From contig SFPC01000038.1 of NCBI GenBank assembly GCA_004552195.1, positions 1-16,818 on the forward strand: 16,818 bases of DNA, given 5' to 3'. This stretch comes from Bacteroidales bacterium. Lineage in GTDB: Bacteria > Bacteroidota > Bacteroidia > Bacteroidales > Bacteroidaceae. Positions 13,723 through 16,818 of this stretch are shown here, piece by piece. Each line of letters opens with the position of its first letter. Position 1 is the stretch's first letter. The notes under the pieces were generated by a model. It saw nothing but the letters and a program-made list of their open reading frames with translations, did not search any database and was not told the DNA's origin. The translations under genes were made by a program, and so were the position numbers.

Positions 13723-14361
13723 TCAAGACTTCTTCATTCCTTTGTACACAAGTACACCTACAATGATTACTGCTACAGCCAAGATGCCGTAGCCTATCTC
13801 GTGGCTGTATTTTGTGGCCAACACATAAACCGCCTCCGTGCTCTTGAGGTCAGTGAAGCGGTAGATAAGGTAACCCAGCAGCGCCAGCACACTGTTCCAA
13901 ACTCCTGCACCGAGGGTAGTGTAAAGCAGGAATTTGTCCACCCTCATGCCCGCCAATCCGGCCGGGATGCTGATAAGCTGGCGAACGGCAGGCACCAAAC
14001 GCCCGAAGAAAGTGGATGCCGCACCATGTTCGCGGAAATATTCCTCAGCGTGTTCCACTTTGGCACGGTCTATCAGGCACATGTGTCCCAGCCGGCTGTC
14101 CGCAAAGCGGTAGACAATGGGTCGTCCCAACCATTTGGCAAGATAGTAATTGACGAGAGCCCCTGCGTCAGCTCCGAGTGTGGCAAAGAACACCACCAAC
14201 ACGATGTTCATACTCTCGTCCGCCATGGCCTTCCATGCAGCGGGAGGCACTACCACTTCAGAGGGAAAGGGTATAAACGAGCTTTCAATGGCCATAAACA
14301 GGGTTACCACCCAGTAGTCAAGGTTTTCAAGAACCCATTTGAAAAGTTCGGCTGTTTCCAT
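13723..14361 (-). CDS. DedA family membrane protein (VTT domain)
   Basis: A 212-residue inner-membrane protein with the DedA hallmarks: acidic residues in ESSFIPFPSE (26-35), basic residues in FGRLVPAVRQLISIPAGLAGM (119-139), two re-entrant-like segments and a C-terminal transmembrane helix with a basic end. The DedA superfamily includes lipid scramblases and flippases (undecaprenyl phosphate or phosphatidylethanolamine recycling), so a role in envelope lipid turnover is likely, substrate not determinable. A consensus Bacteroidetes promoter lies 33-63 bp upstream. It is the first gene of an operon with the DUF3316-like gene 12 nt downstream. Confidence 0.9.
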   Translation of the reverse strand: METAELFKWVLENLDYWVVTLFMAIESSFIPFPSEVVVPPAAWKAMADESMNIVLVVFFATLGADAGALVNYYLAKWLGRPIVYRFADSRLGHMCLIDRAKVEHAEEYFREHGAASTFFGRLVPAVRQLISIPAGLAGMRVDKFLLYTTLGAGVWNSVLALLGYLIYRFTDLKSTEAVYVLATKYSHEIGYGILAVAVIIVGVLVYKGMKKS

Positions 14362-14393
14362 TCAGATGTTGTGTTAAATGACTTTTTCCGCTG

Positions 14394-14424
14394 CAAAGTT
14401 AGTGCAAGGCGAGAGCAATGCAAA
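14394..14424 (-). promoter_or_regulatory. Bacteroidetes promoter for dedA inside the left outer repeat
   Basis: On the minus strand TTTG (14424-14421) is followed after exactly 19 bp by TAACTTTG (14401-14394), a full match to the TTTG-N19-TAnnTTTG consensus. The dedA ATG is 33 nt downstream. Confidence 0.75.
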
Positions 14425-14643
14425 ATGAAAAGCCGCAGGATTTTCAATTTGTATTGCCGAGCCGTAGCCTAAGTTATGAAAAGTTAGTGCAAGGCGAGAG
14501 AAGAATGAAAAACAAAGCGAAAAGTTTAGTTTTTCTTTTCTTTGCTCTCGCCTTGCACTACTCTGCTTCGCGAAGTTAGGCTGCGGCTCGGCAAAGAAAA
14601 TGAAAATCCTGCGGCTTTTCTTTTCTTTGCTCTCGCCTTGCAC

Positions 14644-14651
14644 TAACTTTG
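14644..14651 (+). promoter_or_regulatory. Probable -7 element of the rpoN promoter inside the right outer repeat
   Basis: TAACTTTG at 14644-14651 matches TAnnTTTG, 20 nt before the rpoN ATG. The -33 region is T-rich (TTTTC) rather than TTTG, because this repeat arm is 2 nt shorter than its partner, so strength may be lower. Confidence 0.6.
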
Positions 14652-14671
14652 CCGCGCAATATTTATTTCTT

Positions 14672-16183
14672 ATGCCCCAGAAATTAGTACAGACGCAGGC
14701 CAACGTGCAGGTGCAGCAACTGTCAGCACTGCAAGTGGCGGTGGCGAAAATGGTGGAACTGCCCCTCACCGAACTGGCGCAGCGCATACAAAACGAAATG
14801 GTGGACAACGCCGCACTGGAGGAGAAGGAACCAGACGACTTCGCAGAAAATGACAACCTGACCGACGAACTGACGGACGCTACCGACACGGAAACGACCG
14901 ACAGCGACACTGACGACGGCGAAATCGACACGACGACAGCGCCGGCCGACGATGCCATGGGCGACTACCTCAACGACGACGACATACCCGACTACCTGCG
15001 ACAAAAAGCAGAGGAGGCGGAGGAACGAACGGAGATGCAACTCGCCGGAAACGCATCGTTCTACGACGAACTGCAACGACAAATGGGGGAACATAACCTC
15101 ACGGAACACGAACAGGACGTGATGAACTACCTCATCGGCTCTCTCGACGAAAGCGGCTTCCTCAGAAAGGACCTACTCGACCTGGTCGACGAACTGGCTA
15201 TCTATCACAACACACAGACTTCGCTCCAGGAGATGGAACACCTCTTGGCCATTCTCCAAACCTTCGACCCCCGAGGCATAGGGGCTCGCTCGCTCCAGGA
15301 ATGCCTCCACATACAACTCACAGACCCCGAACGCCGCACGCCCTACACGCCTCTCGCGCTCACCGTGGTGGACCGCTACTTCAAAGAGTTCACCGGGAGA
15401 AAATGGAAAGCCATCGGAGAAAAACTGAAGGTGGACAACGAAACACTGGACCACGTGCGCTACGAACTGACTCACCTCAACCCCATGCCGGGGCGTGCAC
15501 TCAGCGAATCGGTGGCCGCAAGCGCACCCACCGTGGTGCCCGACTTCTTCGTCCACATCACCGCCGAAGGCGACATCTCCATACGACTCAACGCCGCCGA
15601 CCTGCCCGAGCTGCGCGTGAGCCCGGCTTTCCGTGACAGCATCAAGCAGTACGGAGCCAACAAGGACCGACTCACCCGACAACAGCGCGATGCCTACACC
15701 TATGCCCGCCAAAAGGTGGACGCGGCCATGGCTTTCCTCAACCTCCTCGCCATACGCAAACAGACACTCCTCAACGTGATGCAGGGCATCGTGCATTTCC
15801 AACGCGACTTCTTCCTCAACGACGACGACGAAACGCTGCTCCGACCCCTCACGCTGCGCGAAGTGGCAGAACGCGGCGACATGGCCATTTCCACCGTGTC
15901 GCGCGTAACAAACCATAAGTATGTGCAGACGGACTACGGCACGTATCCGCTCCGCTTCTTCTTCTCCTCACAAATAGTCAACGCCGAGGGCGACGAAATC
16001 TCCGCACGGCAAATTCAGGCCGCCCTCCGCACACTCATCGAGGAAGAGGACAAAACGCATCCCCTGCCCGACGAACTCTTGGCCGCACGACTCAAAGAGC
16101 AGGGCTACGACGTGGCGCGGCGAACCGTGGCGAAATACCGCGACCTCCTGGGATTTCCCACCGCACGCCTCCGACGCGAATAA
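14672..16183 (+). CDS. rpoN: RNA polymerase sigma-54 factor RpoN
   Basis: A 503-residue protein, slightly longer than the usual ~480. Region I (1-50) is Gln/Leu-rich (KLVQTQANVQVQQLSALQ...), the activator-interacting part. Region II (51-125) is very acidic, with runs of Asp/Glu/Thr. The core-binding domain spans about 125-330. A helix-turn-helix near 394-415 (LTLREVAERGDMAISTVSRV) and the RpoN box ARRTVAKYRDLL (482-493) recognise the -24/-12 promoter. It directs RNA polymerase to promoters that need AAA+ enhancer-binding activators; none is encoded in the window. The ATG at 14672 begins at region I; an upstream in-frame ATG at 14600 only adds translated repeat. The next gene starts 42 nt downstream, probably in the same transcript. 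Confidence 0.96.
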   Translation: MPQKLVQTQANVQVQQLSALQVAVAKMVELPLTELAQRIQNEMVDNAALEEKEPDDFAENDNLTDELTDATDTETTDSDTDDGEIDTTTAPADDAMGDYLNDDDIPDYLRQKAEEAEERTEMQLAGNASFYDELQRQMGEHNLTEHEQDVMNYLIGSLDESGFLRKDLLDLVDELAIYHNTQTSLQEMEHLLAILQTFDPRGIGARSLQECLHIQLTDPERRTPYTPLALTVVDRYFKEFTGRKWKAIGEKLKVDNETLDHVRYELTHLNPMPGRALSESVAASAPTVVPDFFVHITAEGDISIRLNAADLPELRVSPAFRDSIKQYGANKDRLTRQQRDAYTYARQKVDAAMAFLNLLAIRKQTLLNVMQGIVHFQRDFFLNDDDETLLRPLTLREVAERGDMAISTVSRVTNHKYVQTDYGTYPLRFFFSSQIVNAEGDEISARQIQAALRTLIEEEDKTHPLPDELLAARLKEQGYDVARRTVAKYRDLLGFPTARLRRE

Positions 16184-16225
16184 GCATCCCTCCCCTCCTA
16201 ACCCGCAAACCATTCATCAAGCAAC

Positions 16226-16818
16226 ATGTCTGACGTTTCGGCCCGCCCCTCCCGCCAACTCCTGCGCCGCATCCACAGCCGCATCGGTTGGATAGTGCTC
16301 ACCTCCCAGGTGGTGTCGCATCTCTTCTCCCCTTTCTACCTTCCCGTGGTGGCCTTCGCCGCCCTCTTCACCTTCAGCTACCTGAACATGCTGCCACTGC
16401 TGACGAAGTTGCTGCTCACGCTGTTTGTCTACTTCTTCACCGTAGTGCTGCCGCGCCTGTTCATCTATATCTACCGCAAGATCAACGGTTGGACGCGCCA
16501 CCAGCTGAGCCGCCGCGAACGGCGCTACGTGCCCTACGCCGTGAGCATCGTGTGCTACGCCGCGCTCTACAAAATGCTCAACGCGCTCCACATGCCGCGT
16601 TTCACGCTCGGCGTGATAGCCGGAGCGTTGGCCATCCAGATTATCTGTGCCCTGCTCAACAGCGTCATCAAGGTGAGCACGCACGCCGCAGCCTCGGGCG
16701 GCGTCATCGGTGCGCTCATGGCCTTTTCCCTCATCTTTGCCTTCGACCCCACGGGCTGGCTCTGCCTCTGCGTACTCCTCAGCGGCATGGTCTGCACCGC
16801 CCGCTTCATCCTCCGCCA
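16226..16818 (+). CDS. PAP2-like membrane phosphatase (3' partial)
   Basis: An open frame from ATG at 16226 to the window end, 197 codons so far. The start is basic (RPSRQLLRRIHSRIG), followed by about five hydrophobic segments. The stretch STHAAASGG...FDPTGW...SGMVCTARFILR fits the SxH and downstream Arg (SR-type) pattern of PAP2 superfamily phosphatases, here with Cys-Thr-Ala before Arg. The final His motif would lie past the edge. Such proteins dephosphorylate lipids such as phosphatidic acid or undecaprenyl diphosphate at the membrane. It follows rpoN by 42 nt with no terminator seen between, suggesting co-transcription. The PAP2 call is moderate because the motifs are incomplete. Confidence 0.65.
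   Translation, partial: MSDVSARPSRQLLRRIHSRIGWIVLTSQVVSHLFSPFYLPVVAFAALFTFSYLNMLPLLTKLLLTLFVYFFTVVLPRLFIYIYRKINGWTRHQLSRRERRYVPYAVSIVCYAALYKMLNALHMPRFTLGVIAGALAIQIICALLNSVIKVSTHAAASGGVIGALMAFSLIFAFDPTGWLCLCVLLSGMVCTARFILR

Larger units (their letters stand above)
14393..14652. repeat. Nested inverted repeats between dedA and rpoN
   Basis: The outer arms, 14393-14474 and 14573-14652, are reverse complements over about 80 nt with a few mismatches and a 2-nt length difference. Inner, shorter copies lie at 14480-14515 and, inverted, at 14529-14562. All four share the core TTAGTGCAAGGCGAGAG or its complement. The region has no gene; the apparent extension of rpoN upstream of its ATG is translated repeat. 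Confidence 0.8.

Noticed and set aside
13342..14472. 376-codon + strand ORF
   Set aside because: Spans antisense of two well-supported genes (DUF3316-like and dedA) and a repeat.
14600..14671. 24-residue N-terminal extension of RpoN that looks like a signal peptide
   Set aside because: It is translated inverted-repeat DNA upstream of the promoter -7 element; sigma-54 is cytoplasmic and region I starts at the later ATG.
15173..15916. 247-codon minus strand ORF
   Set aside because: Antisense of rpoN, no recognisable domain.
16217..16684. 155-codon minus strand ORF at the right end
   Set aside because: Antisense of the PAP2-like membrane protein; His/Glu-rich shadow composition.

Overview
The window looks like a chromosomal segment of a Bacteroidales bacterium, most likely Prevotellaceae or Bacteroidaceae. 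Pointers are: Bacteroidetes-type promoters (TTTG/TTG, 19-20 bp, TAnnTTTG) upstream of three genes; no strong Shine-Dalgarno sequences; a BspA-like leucine-rich-repeat remnant; a large outer-membrane beta-barrel protein of the Bacteroidetes type; a DUF3316-like protein; and a CXXX-repeat peptide maturation cassette, a family I know from Bacteroides relatives. No rRNA, tRNA, CRISPR array, transposase or phage gene was seen.

Region 1 (1-4000, + strand) is a tightly packed operon for a ribosomally made, cysteine-rich peptide. It holds the 3' part of a precursor with a cysteine at every fourth residue, interrupted by an in-frame TAA. A radical SAM/SPASM maturase follows, then a SPASM-like partner without the radical SAM motif, a 93-residue accessory protein, TatA and TatC. 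From the maturase to tatC the genes overlap or lie within 2 nt of each other. A peptide-modification cassette joined to a minimal Tat translocase suggests that the modified, folded peptide is exported by Tat. The precursor's leader lies outside the window, so this cannot be tested here.

Region 2 (4040-7821, - strand) holds a decayed 3' fragment of a BspA-like surface protein, a near-perfect 68-bp palindrome that probably acts as a two-way terminator, and a 1042-residue outer-membrane protein with a Gly/Met/His-rich tail.

Region 3 (7822-9041) is 1.2 kb without a convincing gene. It contains a 21-nt degenerate tandem array, a pair of 28-nt direct repeats, and three related hairpin elements, two of which form a 38-nt inverted repeat.

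Region 4 (9042-11568) carries an ABC-type ATPase and a DUF4435/TOPRIM-like protein. This domain pairing is the one used by the PARIS anti-phage system. The second gene runs 105 bp into a convergent marC-family gene.

Region 5 (11685-14361, - strand) carries an S41-type lipoprotein peptidase, a DUF3316-like envelope protein and a DedA-family membrane protein, the last two in one operon.

Region 6 (14362-16818) starts with nested inverted repeats whose two outer ends each hold an outward-facing promoter motif, one toward dedA and one toward rpoN. The sigma-54 gene rpoN follows, then a PAP2-like membrane phosphatase cut by the window end.
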